64,000 bases of DNA from the NCBI GenBank assembly GCA_044360075.1, contig JBIKLA010000001.1:62001-126000 (forward strand), read 5' to 3'. Source of the DNA: OMII01 sp947467385. Its GTDB lineage: Bacteria > Bdellovibrionota_C > UBA2361 > OMII01. Below, piece by piece: positions 16,684 through 25,923 of the stretch. The position numbers and the translations under genes are program-made. Position 1 is the stretch's first letter. The number at the start of each line of letters is the position of its first letter. The notes beneath the pieces are model-generated. The model did no database searches. It saw only the letters and a list, made by a program, of their open reading frames with translations, and was not told the DNA's origin.

Positions 16684-18294
16684 ATGGAAATGGCGCTTCG
16701 CTTCTTTGGGTACATCGGAACCGTGCTCCTGCTCTTTGGGGTGTTGGGAGCGGTAATCGTCGGCTCGTTTCTTGAGCAGCCCCTTATTGTCCTGCACCTT
16801 GTTGTGGGGGCGCTATGCCTTGTGGCGTGGGCCGTAACGTCTGGCCTTTCGAGCTTTTCGAAGGCGACAGCCGTCATCTCCGGCCGCACAGCCCGCTTCG
16901 GCTACAATGTTGCGCTCTACACGGCGGTCTTCGTGGGCCTCTTGGTTGTTGCAAACATCTATGCCGCGATGAACGACAAGCGCTTGGACCTTACTTCCGA
17001 GGGTGTGTACAGCCTTTCCGAGAAGTCGGTGAAGGTTGTTTCCGCGCTGGCGGCGCCGGTTAAGCTTATCGCCATCGACAATCCTCAGGTGCAGGACAAG
17101 AATCAGACTCGGCAGTTGCTTAACCTCTATAAGTACAACAACGACAAGAAGGTGAGTGTCGAGATTATCGACCCAGCAGCCCGTCCCGTTGAGATCGACC
17201 AGCTGGGCATGAAGCCCGGCAACCTCCTCTACATCGAGTACGGTGAGGGAAGCGCAAAAGCCGTAAGCCGACTGAATGCGGTCGACGAGCAGTCGATCAC
17301 AAACGCTATTGTGAAGCTCTCGCGGGGCGCAGCAAAAAAGTTCTACTACGTGCAGGGCCATGGGGAGCCAAGCCTCCAGTCGGCGAACCAGGGCGGAATG
17401 AAGGAGTTTGCTGACGGGCTCAATGACGAGCACGTCAACATCGAGGGACTCCTGCTGGCTCAGTCTGGTTCCATACCGGCTGATGCTGCCGCAGTCATCC
17501 TTGCGGCCCCGAAGCGTCCGCTCCAGGAGACCGAGCGCGAGGCGCTGATTCAGTACGCGGAGAAGGGCGGCCGGCTTGTTCTCCTCGCGAACGGGGAGGA
17601 TCGTGACAACGATGACGTGAGGCTCATCGCCAAAGCTTTCAGCATCGATGTTGGCCGCGACGTTATCCTTGACGAGCAGCTGCGGCTCTTTGCCGGCCCG
17701 CAGCTTGGCGTGCAATTTGTGGCACAGTCCTTCAGCCCGCACGCCATAACGAGCAAGATGAGCCAGGTTGAGCCGCCTGTATTTACGTTCTCGACGAGCG
17801 TCACTGCGCCAAAAGACAGCCCGGCTGGCGTCACGATGACGGAAATCGTGAAGTCTGGCCCGAAGTCATGGGCAGAGAAAAACCTCGAGGCGCTCCTCAA
17901 GACTGAGAATCCTGAAGCGTCGCTCGATCCCGAGGACCTCAAGGGGCCGGTGTCGATTGCGGTGGCATATGAGAAGAGGCTTCCGAAGCAGGAGGGAGGC
18001 AAAGAGGAGGGGGTTGAGCCGCAGACGAGAGTCGTCGTGTTCGGAGATGCCTCGTGGCTTGAGAACGGCAATTTCAGCCTGTACGGGAACCGTGATCTCG
18101 CGCTCAACGTCATGAATTGGGTTGTAGGCGAGGAGGGCAGCATTGCGATTGGGCCAAAGAAGATTAAAGCATCGAGCTCGCCCTTCGCCCAGACAACGTA
18201 CAGCATCATCCTCGCGCTGAGCTTTATCGGCCCCGAGGTTATTCTTATCTTCGGGCTCTTCGTCTGGTGGAGACGTCGGATCATGCTCGCGTAA
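16684..18294 (+). CDS. GldG-like ABC transporter auxiliary membrane protein
   Basis: The 536-residue protein has three N-terminal membrane helices within residues 5-95, a long extracytoplasmic domain, and a C-terminal helix (IILALSFIGPEVILIFGLFVWW). The soluble part begins KRLDLTSEGVYSLSEKSVKVVSAL and continues with ARPVEIDQLGMKPGNLLYIEYG, YYVQGHGEPSL and VVFGDASWLENGNFSLYGNRDLALNVMNW. This matches the ABC_transp_aux/GldG pattern. AGGAG stands 9 nt before ATG 16684. It probably works in the envelope with the two preceding ABC subunits. The DUF4340 gene follows in the same operon. Confidence 0.87.
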   Translation: MEMALRFFGYIGTVLLLFGVLGAVIVGSFLEQPLIVLHLVVGALCLVAWAVTSGLSSFSKATAVISGRTARFGYNVALYTAVFVGLLVVANIYAAMNDKRLDLTSEGVYSLSEKSVKVVSALAAPVKLIAIDNPQVQDKNQTRQLLNLYKYNNDKKVSVEIIDPAARPVEIDQLGMKPGNLLYIEYGEGSAKAVSRLNAVDEQSITNAIVKLSRGAAKKFYYVQGHGEPSLQSANQGGMKEFADGLNDEHVNIEGLLLAQSGSIPADAAAVILAAPKRPLQETEREALIQYAEKGGRLVLLANGEDRDNDDVRLIAKAFSIDVGRDVILDEQLRLFAGPQLGVQFVAQSFSPHAITSKMSQVEPPVFTFSTSVTAPKDSPAGVTMTEIVKSGPKSWAEKNLEALLKTENPEASLDPEDLKGPVSIAVAYEKRLPKQEGGKEEGVEPQTRVVVFGDASWLENGNFSLYGNRDLALNVMNWVVGEEGSIAIGPKKIKASSSPFAQTTYSIILALSFIGPEVILIFGLFVWWRRRIMLA

Positions 18295-18326
18295 CGATAA
18301 ACGGTGCCCGTTGGGCCGGAGGTGCA

Positions 18327-19772
18327 ATGAATCTGCGCAAAACGCTCATTCTCGCTGTCATTCTCGCCGCGTCGGCGATGTATCTTTCGAAGGTGTCAAT
18401 TCCGAAGCGGGAGAGCCGTGCTGCGACCCAGCCGGTTTTCCGAGGGCTTGAGCCCAACGATATAGGGCGCATAGGGATAGTACTGAGCGGGGAGGGCAGC
18501 GCTCCCTACCATCTCATTCAAAAGATGACAGGCCCCGCGCAGGGCGAACCCTCTTCGAAGAATGCTGCTTCCGCGGCTATATGGGAGGTTGAGGAGCTTA
18601 AAAACGCGCCGCTTGACGAGCAAGTGGTAAGCGAGCTTGCAAAAGCGGTTGCGGCTCTCCAGATCACCGGCCCGCTCTCGGAGAAAGACCAGTCGGCTGA
18701 TTTCTCGGTGTATGGACTCGATAAGCCAGTGCTGACCATGACAGTTGTTGACAAGGCCGGCAGCCAGACGGAGCTGGCATTCGGCAAAGAGAATGCGTAT
18801 CTCGAAAATCGGCGTTATGCCAAGGTGTCGGGGCGCGGGGGTATCTACCTGATGGACGCAGCGGCATTCTCCTCGCTCAACAAGTCCTCGAAGGAGGTGC
18901 GCTCAAGGAACCCGCTCGTCATCCAGCCTTCGGATGTGCGTGAGGTTGTCGTCACGACGCCTCGGGGAAAAGTTAAAATCACGCAGCCAGCCGTCGGAGA
19001 GTGGCGTATTGCGGAGCCGAAGGACCTGCCGGCATCGGCGGAAGCCATGAGCTCCCTTGTTTCAGCGCTTGGCGAGCTTTCGGTAAAGGAGTTCCTCGAC
19101 GGGCAGCAGGGGGATTTGGGCCGCTTTCGCCTCGACAAGCCGGATGTGGCGGTTGAGGTGTCGCTTCGGCCAGGGATTGAGCCTGTAAGCCGAAGAGTGG
19201 TTGCTTCCGCGGGAGAAGGAGGAAAAGGCGGCTACTTTTTCTACGACGGCGCCCCTTCGGTTTTCAGCGTCGACGAGGAGTCGGGCTTCTCTGGCCTCAC
19301 GAAGGGAGTGGATGACCTGCGGGAGAATCGGCTCTTCATGTTTGGCGAGCGTGATATCTACACCCTGCGTGCGGCGACATCAGACGGTGCGTTGCCGGTT
19401 GAGATCGCGACTAACGAGACAGACTGGAACGTGAATGGCAAGCTGAGTGACCCTGTCTTTGTGGAGGAGTATCTTCGGGATGTTGTTGCCCTCAGGGCGA
19501 GCGGCTTTCCAGAGCCGGGGGCAGTTCCGGTGGATGCCTTTTCCAAGCCGTTTGTTGCCCTCGTGATTACTAAGAAGGGGGATGCCAAGGAGACAGTGAC
19601 CGTGACGGTGGGCAAGGAGGTCTCGGGCACATCGGGGCCGGAGCGTTACGCCCGAATCGGGGAGCAGGGGCCGGTAGTTCTCATCCGGGATGTTGAGGCA
19701 AAGCGAATTGTTCCGCACGAGGAGGCGCTTGTGCCCCTCGAGACCCCAGCTCCTGCAGTAGCTCAGAAGTAG
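18327..19772 (+). CDS. DUF4340 domain protein, partner of the GldG-like transporter
   Basis: The 481-residue protein starts MNLRKTLILAVILAASAMYL, a membrane anchor or signal segment, and is otherwise extracytoplasmic. Repeated beta-rich units have the pattern ADFSVYGLDKPVLTMTVVD, LAFGKENAYLENRRYAKVSG and DLGRFRLDKPDVAVEVSL. These are the hallmark of DUF4340 proteins, which usually accompany GldG-like genes. I chose ATG 18327 because GGAGG stands 5 nt upstream; the open frame starting at 18267 would overlap the GldG-like gene. The role in the transporter is unknown. A 126-bp gap separates it from the PBP gene. Confidence 0.82.
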   Translation: MNLRKTLILAVILAASAMYLSKVSIPKRESRAATQPVFRGLEPNDIGRIGIVLSGEGSAPYHLIQKMTGPAQGEPSSKNAASAAIWEVEELKNAPLDEQVVSELAKAVAALQITGPLSEKDQSADFSVYGLDKPVLTMTVVDKAGSQTELAFGKENAYLENRRYAKVSGRGGIYLMDAAAFSSLNKSSKEVRSRNPLVIQPSDVREVVVTTPRGKVKITQPAVGEWRIAEPKDLPASAEAMSSLVSALGELSVKEFLDGQQGDLGRFRLDKPDVAVEVSLRPGIEPVSRRVVASAGEGGKGGYFFYDGAPSVFSVDEESGFSGLTKGVDDLRENRLFMFGERDIYTLRAATSDGALPVEIATNETDWNVNGKLSDPVFVEEYLRDVVALRASGFPEPGAVPVDAFSKPFVALVITKKGDAKETVTVTVGKEVSGTSGPERYARIGEQGPVVLIRDVEAKRIVPHEEALVPLETPAPAVAQK

Positions 19773-19898
19773 GCGGCAGCGGGAGGGATTCCGCGAGGCC
19801 CCAGGGGACTTCTCAACAGCGTCAGCCATACTGCCGAGCCCCTCTTTTTGGGTTCTGGACCTTTCCTCCCGAACGGAGGACGGATAACCTGATGTTCG

Positions 19899-22337
19899 AT
19901 GTTTAGGAAGCTTTTCTACCTCATTTTTACGGTGAGCGTCTCCCTCGCCCTCGTCGCAGCACTCTTCACCGCGTGGGGGTATTTCTATCTGACGCGGGAC
20001 CTTCCACGGCTTTCCCGCATCGAGGACTACAATCCGGCGGCGGTAACCCGTGTGCTCGCCCGAGACGGCACCCTGATAGCCGAGTTCTTCTCGGAGCGGC
20101 GCTACCCTGCCAAGCTCGACGAGGTTCCCGACATCGTCCGAAAGGCTTTTCTGGCAGCCGAGGACGCTTCGTTTTACACCCACCATGGCGTTGATCCGGT
20201 GAGCATCCTGCGGGCCGTATTCAAGAACATGCAGAGCGGCAACGCAAAGCAGGGGGCATCGACCATCACGCAGCAGGTGGTAAAGAACCTTCTCCTCACG
20301 CCGGAAAAGAGCTTCGTGCGAAAGGGCAAGGAAGCGATCCTCTCGTACCGTCTTGAGCGGCGCTTCACCAAGGACGAGATTTTTGAGATTTATCTCAACC
20401 AGATTTTCTTCGGAAATACGGCGTATGGCATCAAGGCTGCAGCCAGGATCTACTTTCACAAGGAGCTGTCTGCCTTGACCCTTGCGGAGGCGGCCATACT
20501 TGCCGGGCTGCCCAAGGCCCCCAGCAGCTACTCTCCGCTCAAGAACCCGAAGAAATCGCGCCAGCGCCAACAGCAAGTGCTGACTCAGATGGTCGAGGCG
20601 GGATTCATAACGCGAGCCCAGATGGACAATGCGCTTGACGAAAAAGTGGCGTTGTATCCAGCCTCTCAGCAGAATATCTTCGCGTCCCCTTACTATGTAG
20701 GCGAGATTCGCCGCGTATTCCAGGAGAACTGGAAGGACCTTGATCTTGACAGCGATGGCCTTGAGGTTACAACGGCGGTTGATGTTCGTGCCGACACCCT
20801 GGCAATAGCCGCGTTGCGAAAGGGCCTGCGCGAGGTGGACAAGCGCCGCGGCTGGCGTGGCCCGCTCGCAAAGATGAGTGAGGGCGACTATGCCGCAAAG
20901 TATGGCCAGGGATTCTCCGATCGGGAAGCCCCCTACCCAGCATTCGTCCGCTCTATTTCCCAGGGCGCTGCTAAGGTGCTCGTCGGCGGGGAGATCATAA
21001 CGGTCAACGTTAATGAGTCCACATGGGCACGAAAGCTCCTGTTGCCGGACGACTCGACACGCTCGGGGTCGCCTGCCGAGATTATCCGCCCAGGAGACGT
21101 CATAGAGGTCGCGTGGCGCGAGTACCAGCCCGCTAGCGGCAAGGACGCAAAGAAGGAGCCGCAGGGGGGCGGCAGGTTTGTCCTTGACCAGACTCCGGAC
21201 ATCGAGGGAGCGGTTGTGCTGGTAGATCCGAATAGCGGGGAAGTTCGGGCGATGGCGGGTGGATACGACTACAACCAGAGCCAGTTTAATCGTGTCACCC
21301 AGTCCCTTCGCCAGCCGGGCTCATCGTTTAAGCCTGTCATTTACCTAGCAGCCATCGATAAGTTTCACTACACCCCGTCGACGATCATGATCGATACGGC
21401 GAGAACCTTCAAGGTCGGCGACACGTTCTGGACGCCCGCGAATTTCGACGAGCAGTTCCTTGGCCCGATTACGCTGCGGACGGCGCTTGAGAAGTCCCGT
21501 AACCTGGTGTCTGCCGACATCGTTTCGCGCATAGGTGTCGATGCCGCGATTCAGTACGCACGCCTGCTCGGGATCCGGAGCCCGCTTGGAAGAAATCTTT
21601 CCATTTCACTCGGAAGCAGCGAAGTGACGCCACTTGAGATGACAAGGGCGTATGGAGTGTTCTCGGCGAAAGGGGTTCTCTTTGACTCGGTGTTTGTCAC
21701 CAAGATCAAGGATCGCTACGGAAAGGTGCTCTACGACTACGAGGCTGAAAAGGTTGGGAAGGGGCAGCAGGTAATTAGCGACAGCAGCGCCTTTGTCATG
21801 GCAAACATGATGAAGGGGGTCGTCGACCACGGCACCGGGTATCGCGTAAAGGAGTTGGGGCGACCTGTTGCGGGCAAGACCGGAACATCGAACGACCAGA
21901 TGGACACGTGGTTCATCGGGTACACTCCATCGTGGGTGTGTGGTGTGTGGGTCGGCTTCGACCAAAAGAAGCAGATCGGCGCGAAGGAAACTGGCGGAGT
22001 GGTCTCAGCCCCGATTTGGCTCTACTTTATGCGCGACTTCCTCAAGTACCAGGAGGAGTCCCAGATGGCATCGGCAGAGCAGGAAGCAAAAGCGGAGGCT
22101 GAACGCTTAGGGATTAAGTACCAGCCGCCAGAGGTTGCTGACCAGCGCGACTTCATCATACCGGAGGGAGTTGAGCCTTTCTGGGTTGATAAGTCCTCGG
22201 GGCGCAGGGCCTCTGAGGGGGCTGGTGGGGCGATGCTAGAGTACTTTATCAAGGGCACGGAGCCTGAGTCAGGCAGCCTTGCTGAGGAAGAGTATGGGCA
22301 AAGTGGCGAAGAGTATCTTGAGGCCCCCGACCTCTAA
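19899..22337 (+). CDS. mrcA: class A penicillin-binding protein, PBP1A type
   Basis: This bifunctional peptidoglycan synthase of 812 residues is anchored by one N-terminal helix (residues 5-30). The GT51 glycosyltransferase domain shows Glu88 in AAEDASFYTHHGV, KQGASTITQQVVKN, and KDEIFEIYLNQIFFGN. The transpeptidase domain has nucleophile Ser475 in SSFK, the SRN triad at 533-535 and KTGTS at 660-664. An insertion of about 150 residues between the two domains (about 300-440) corresponds to the OB-like ODD region of PBP1A. The acidic C-terminal tail is short. It acts at the outer face of the inner membrane. A promoter is not evident in the 126-bp upstream gap. The cyclophilin gene converges 18 bp downstream. 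Confidence 0.95.
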   Translation: MFRKLFYLIFTVSVSLALVAALFTAWGYFYLTRDLPRLSRIEDYNPAAVTRVLARDGTLIAEFFSERRYPAKLDEVPDIVRKAFLAAEDASFYTHHGVDPVSILRAVFKNMQSGNAKQGASTITQQVVKNLLLTPEKSFVRKGKEAILSYRLERRFTKDEIFEIYLNQIFFGNTAYGIKAAARIYFHKELSALTLAEAAILAGLPKAPSSYSPLKNPKKSRQRQQQVLTQMVEAGFITRAQMDNALDEKVALYPASQQNIFASPYYVGEIRRVFQENWKDLDLDSDGLEVTTAVDVRADTLAIAALRKGLREVDKRRGWRGPLAKMSEGDYAAKYGQGFSDREAPYPAFVRSISQGAAKVLVGGEIITVNVNESTWARKLLLPDDSTRSGSPAEIIRPGDVIEVAWREYQPASGKDAKKEPQGGGRFVLDQTPDIEGAVVLVDPNSGEVRAMAGGYDYNQSQFNRVTQSLRQPGSSFKPVIYLAAIDKFHYTPSTIMIDTARTFKVGDTFWTPANFDEQFLGPITLRTALEKSRNLVSADIVSRIGVDAAIQYARLLGIRSPLGRNLSISLGSSEVTPLEMTRAYGVFSAKGVLFDSVFVTKIKDRYGKVLYDYEAEKVGKGQQVISDSSAFVMANMMKGVVDHGTGYRVKELGRPVAGKTGTSNDQMDTWFIGYTPSWVCGVWVGFDQKKQIGAKETGGVVSAPIWLYFMRDFLKYQEESQMASAEQEAKAEAERLGIKYQPPEVADQRDFIIPEGVEPFWVDKSSGRRASEGAGGAMLEYFIKGTEPESGSLAEEEYGQSGEEYLEAPDL

Positions 22338-22355
22338 CGCGAGCTGTTGTCGCTC

Positions 22356-22955
22356 CTAGCGCCCATCCTCACGAATAAAGACGGTTACCTTCCCTATCTG
22401 ATCTCCCTCCCGCAGCCGCTGCAAGACCTCGATGCCGCCGACGATGCGCCCGAAGATGGTGTAGTTGCCATCCAGGTGCGGCGCGTCACCGAGAAGGATG
22501 TGAAATTGACTTCCGTCTGATCGGCGCTGGGGATTGACCGGCTCCTTCGGATCACCGTGGGTGTCCGGCTTGCGAGCCATGCCGAGGGTGCCGAGCACGT
22601 GGTTGCGGCGGCTAAATTCAGGGGACAGGGTGTACCCTGGTCCGCCCAGGCCAGTGCCCTTCGGATCGCCTCCTTGGATGAGGTAGCCCGGCCTGTAGAG
22701 GTGGAATGTGGTTCCTGAGTAGAAACCCTTGTCAGCCAGGTATTTAAAGTTGCTGACGTGAACTGGAGCGTCCTCCGGGTAGAGCTCCACGAATAGCTTG
22801 CCCTGGCTCGTTTCGATAATTGCGCTACGAATCTTAACTACCTCGCGGCGTTGGGGAATTTCAAAGGGAGGGTTCCCATGGGCTGGGTAGGGCAAGAGCC
22901 ATCCCAGCCAAAAGGAGATCAGGATAAAAGCACTCAATAAATTGAAATTACTCAT
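22356..22955 (-). CDS. secreted cyclophilin-type peptidyl-prolyl cis-trans isomerase
   Basis: This 199-residue protein begins with a hydrophobic segment to about residue 28 (FILISFWLGWLLPYPAHG), compatible with a signal peptide or anchor. The bacterial cyclophilin core follows: VELYPEDAPVHVSNFKYLA, FHLYRPGYLIQGGDPKGTG, GSQFHILLGDAPHLDGNYTIFG and GIEVLQRL. The enzyme would catalyse proline isomerisation in the periplasm, probably aiding envelope protein folding. Its location beside PBP1A is convergent, not operonic. The usual GSQFFI reads GSQFHI. Confidence 0.9.
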   Translation of the reverse strand: MSNFNLLSAFILISFWLGWLLPYPAHGNPPFEIPQRREVVKIRSAIIETSQGKLFVELYPEDAPVHVSNFKYLADKGFYSGTTFHLYRPGYLIQGGDPKGTGLGGPGYTLSPEFSRRNHVLGTLGMARKPDTHGDPKEPVNPQRRSDGSQFHILLGDAPHLDGNYTIFGRIVGGIEVLQRLREGDQIGKVTVFIREDGR

Positions 22956-23097
22956 TTTATGTGTTGTTGCGGTCTAGCTATCCAGAGTGTGGACCCATAA
23001 TCACTTTCTACAATACTAGTATAGAGACTTTGAAGACTTCAGTGATTTTGCTTTTCGGTCGACAGATCACTTACGGGTTCCTGGGAGGGACCCTCAC

Positions 23098-25239
23098 ATG
23101 AAGCTAGGTATATCTTACATTTCAGGTTTCCAGTTTGGGAGAGCCGTGATGGATGAGGTGAGGAGGGGACTCTTCCTTGTCATGACGCTTTGTGCGGTTG
23201 CGTCCGTGGCGGCGATTCCGGGCGAGGCGGCTGCGGAAAAGCGGGGGCGCAAGCCCAAGCCGGTTGATGTTGTGCTGCTCTTTGACACGTCGGGCAGCAT
23301 GCTCAAGACTGATCCGATGCACCTGCGCTATCAAGGCGCCAAGCAGATCACGCAATACCTCGGCAAAGGTGATCGCCTCGCCATAGTCGGGTTCTCGGAG
23401 GGCACAACCCTCGTGCGGGCGCTCAAGCCGTTCCTTCCTGAGAGCTCCCGAACTGTCGAAGAGGAGATCGACGGGATCAAGACAGAGGGTAAGCACACCG
23501 ACATTTTTGAAGCTGTTAAGACTGCCCAGGGGATCCTTGAAGGCCAGTCCCGGCCGGGCGTGGAAAAGGCGATTGTCCTCATTTCGGACGGAAAGATGGA
23601 GCCGAGTCCAGACAAGGGGCTGCCGTTTGCCCGCACCCTCTCGCTTGTGCACGATGTCCTTCCAGTTCTTAAGGCGAAGGAGATTCGCGTCTACACCCTT
23701 GCGTTCAGCGACCAGGCGGATCGGCCGCTGCTCGCCGAGATCGCCGGCTCCACTGGCGGCATGGGCCTCTACGCGGCCAATCCCTCAGAGCTCAAGGAGG
23801 CGTTCTCACTTCTCTTTGATGCGATGGTGCCAACTGCTAGCAGCAGGCGGGAGCCAAGGATTTTCTATATCGACGATGCATCGGAGGAGTCGACATTTTA
23901 CCTGAAGCACGATCCTGAGTCGAAGCCAACCCTTGTAAGCCCCAAAGGCGAGCCATTCTCGGCGGCCCACAAGGCAGACTATATATCGTGGTTCTCGGGG
24001 GAGCGGTTCGACGTGGTGACTATCAAGGAGCCTGACGGCGGGGACTGGGAGGTCGAGGAACTTGATCCATTTGACGCCTTCGCGGCAGTGCTAACTAACC
24101 TCAAGCTTGCGGTCGATTGGCCGATCATCATCAGGTCAGAGGAACCTGCCCTCCTGCAAGCGCGCCTCTACGAGAGCGACAAGCCTGTGTCCCTGCCGGA
24201 CATGAGCAGCATAATCCGCTTCGCATACCAGGTCATCCCAACAGACAGCGTGTCCGCCCCGATAATGGAGGGAGTGCTGAATGACGAGGGCCGTGACGGC
24301 GACAAGGTTGCCCGCGACGGAATTTTTTCTAAGAAGCTCCTCATCGATCAGGCCGGCGAGTACCGCATCGCCCTCTCTGCAAAAAGCCCAACGTTCAGCC
24401 GATCGCAGCAGGTGTCCTTTCGGGTTAAGCCGAAGCTGATCTCCCTGGACGTCGTTCCTGGGGAAGACGCATTTGGGCATAACCGCTCGGCGGGCGACCA
24501 GGAAGAGGCAGGGCATGGAGAGGCTGCCGTCGGGGACGACTCGGGCCATCAAGCGATCGCCGGAGATGAGACGTGGCTTTTCAAGGCCGAAGTGAGCAAG
24601 GAGGTTGCCTCGTTTAAGGAGGTAGCGGTGTCGCTGATCGCCAGGTCCTCGGATCGCAAGCGCTTTGAGATACCGCTTCGCCGCTCGCCGGAGGAGCCGC
24701 TTATGTTCGAAGTGAAGGCTGAAGCGCTGCCCAAGGATGGGTCGTACACCGTCTTCGCGCAGATTCATGGGCTGACTAAGAACCGCCAAGTTGTTGAGGG
24801 CAGAACGGAAGAGGTAGGGTTCACCAGGGAAACGTCTCCGCGGGGACAGGAAACAGCAGCCAAGGTTGTCGTCCGAGAAGGCGAGAGGCCTAACAGGCCG
24901 GCACAGTTTCCCCTGACTGCGGTCTTGGCCATCACCGCGGTTAATCTTGTCATAGGTGTTGCGGCGTACCTCGTCCTCTGGCGCAAGCCGACAGTGCGCT
25001 CGGCCCCCGCACCCAAGTACATCCCCCAAAAGTCGCTCCTTGACGCGATAGGCGATCTGGAGAACCGGGTCACACAGAAGGATGTTTCCCTCGAGGATCC
25101 GATATTCGAGAGGCAGGCCGATGCGGAGGAGGAGCAGCCGGCCGAGCCGGCTGCGGCTCCACCCGATGCGGCGGGTGCTGAGGCAGCAGCCGCTTCTCCG
25201 GCAGCTGAGGCCAGTGAAGGAGAGGATGCGACCGCATAG
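23098..25239 (+). CDS. membrane-anchored von Willebrand factor A domain protein
   Basis: The 713-residue protein has a signal peptide near residues 18-46 (GLFLVMTLCAVASVAAIPGEAAA), then a VWA domain, residues about 55-240. The MIDAS motif DTSGSM is at 63-68 and the later Asp/Thr contacts lie in KHTDIF and LISDGKM. The middle region is beta-rich and resembles the X domains of secreted VWA proteins (DEGRDGDKVARDGIFSKKLLI). A membrane helix near residues 603-625 precedes a short cytosolic tail rich in Ala, Glu and Pro. A GGGAGGGA site stands 9 nt before ATG 23098; ATG 23149 is an alternative start. The next gene, a coiled-coil protein, starts 6 bp after the stop and probably works with it. Ligand unknown. 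Confidence 0.82.
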   Translation: MKLGISYISGFQFGRAVMDEVRRGLFLVMTLCAVASVAAIPGEAAAEKRGRKPKPVDVVLLFDTSGSMLKTDPMHLRYQGAKQITQYLGKGDRLAIVGFSEGTTLVRALKPFLPESSRTVEEEIDGIKTEGKHTDIFEAVKTAQGILEGQSRPGVEKAIVLISDGKMEPSPDKGLPFARTLSLVHDVLPVLKAKEIRVYTLAFSDQADRPLLAEIAGSTGGMGLYAANPSELKEAFSLLFDAMVPTASSRREPRIFYIDDASEESTFYLKHDPESKPTLVSPKGEPFSAAHKADYISWFSGERFDVVTIKEPDGGDWEVEELDPFDAFAAVLTNLKLAVDWPIIIRSEEPALLQARLYESDKPVSLPDMSSIIRFAYQVIPTDSVSAPIMEGVLNDEGRDGDKVARDGIFSKKLLIDQAGEYRIALSAKSPTFSRSQQVSFRVKPKLISLDVVPGEDAFGHNRSAGDQEEAGHGEAAVGDDSGHQAIAGDETWLFKAEVSKEVASFKEVAVSLIARSSDRKRFEIPLRRSPEEPLMFEVKAEALPKDGSYTVFAQIHGLTKNRQVVEGRTEEVGFTRETSPRGQETAAKVVVREGERPNRPAQFPLTAVLAITAVNLVIGVAAYLVLWRKPTVRSAPAPKYIPQKSLLDAIGDLENRVTQKDVSLEDPIFERQADAEEEQPAEPAAAPPDAAGAEAAAASPAAEASEGEDATA

Positions 25240-25245
25240 CACGAC

Positions 25246-25908
25246 ATGGCAGCGCTCATATTCTTCATCGCTCTAGCGCAGGCCCTTCTTGTTGGGGCAG
25301 TGGTATTCTATCGCGTGCGGATGGCGAATGCGGGACGGGAGCGCCTGTACACAAACATGCTTGAGGAGGTGGAACAGAAGCGGGCGCTGTGGCAGCAGGT
25401 ACAGAGGCTCTCTGCAGACATGGCCGACCCGAAGGAGCTCGGTGAAACAGTTCGATCGTTCTCGGTTGCCCGGGAGTCCCTGAAAGCCGAGCGCGGCCGG
25501 GTCACGATAGCGCAGGCTGAGCTCGACATGATCGAGCTGCGCCTGCGAGAGCTGGAAGAGATTCACCGCGAGCTTGAGGCGAGCACGACGGAAACTAAGG
25601 AGGAGCTGCGAATACTCCAGCGCAAGGAAGATGAGCTCAAGGCGAAAAACGATGGCTTAAGGTTCCAAATCGCGGATACCACCGCCAAGATGGAGCGCCT
25701 CATGTCCGAAATCGAGCTGTCTGCACAGATGCAGGAGCAGATAACGGCGCTACAAAGCGAGCTTGTGCGCGCGGAAGAGCAGGCCCAGACCCTCATGAAC
25801 GAGATCCATAAGGGGAATGGGCAGTACTTTATCCTCAAGAAGCGATATGACGCGCTCGACGTGGAATACGCCCAGCTCTATCAGCAGTTCAACGAGAGCC
25901 AGCGCTAG
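25246..25908 (+). CDS. membrane-anchored coiled-coil protein
   Basis: The first 25 residues form a membrane helix (AALIFFIALAQALLVGAVVFY). Residues 35-215 are a nearly continuous coiled coil, with heptads rich in Glu, Leu, Arg and Lys, such as LDMIELRLRELEEIHRELEAS. I recognise no family. It lies 6 bp downstream of the VWA gene and is likely co-translated, so a scaffold for that protein is plausible. The cytosolic tail of the VWA protein and this coiled coil could meet on the inner face of the membrane. The next gene, priA, converges. Confidence 0.7.
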   Translation: MAALIFFIALAQALLVGAVVFYRVRMANAGRERLYTNMLEEVEQKRALWQQVQRLSADMADPKELGETVRSFSVARESLKAERGRVTIAQAELDMIELRLRELEEIHRELEASTTETKEELRILQRKEDELKAKNDGLRFQIADTTAKMERLMSEIELSAQMQEQITALQSELVRAEEQAQTLMNEIHKGNGQYFILKKRYDALDVEYAQLYQQFNESQR

Positions 25909-25923
25909 CGCAGCGAGCGCTCC

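Noticed and set aside
19872..19902. A short peptide gene overlapping the PBP1A start
   Set aside because: An ATG with GGAGG upstream opens only four codons (MFDV) before TAG. It is probably incidental to the PBP1A ribosome site.
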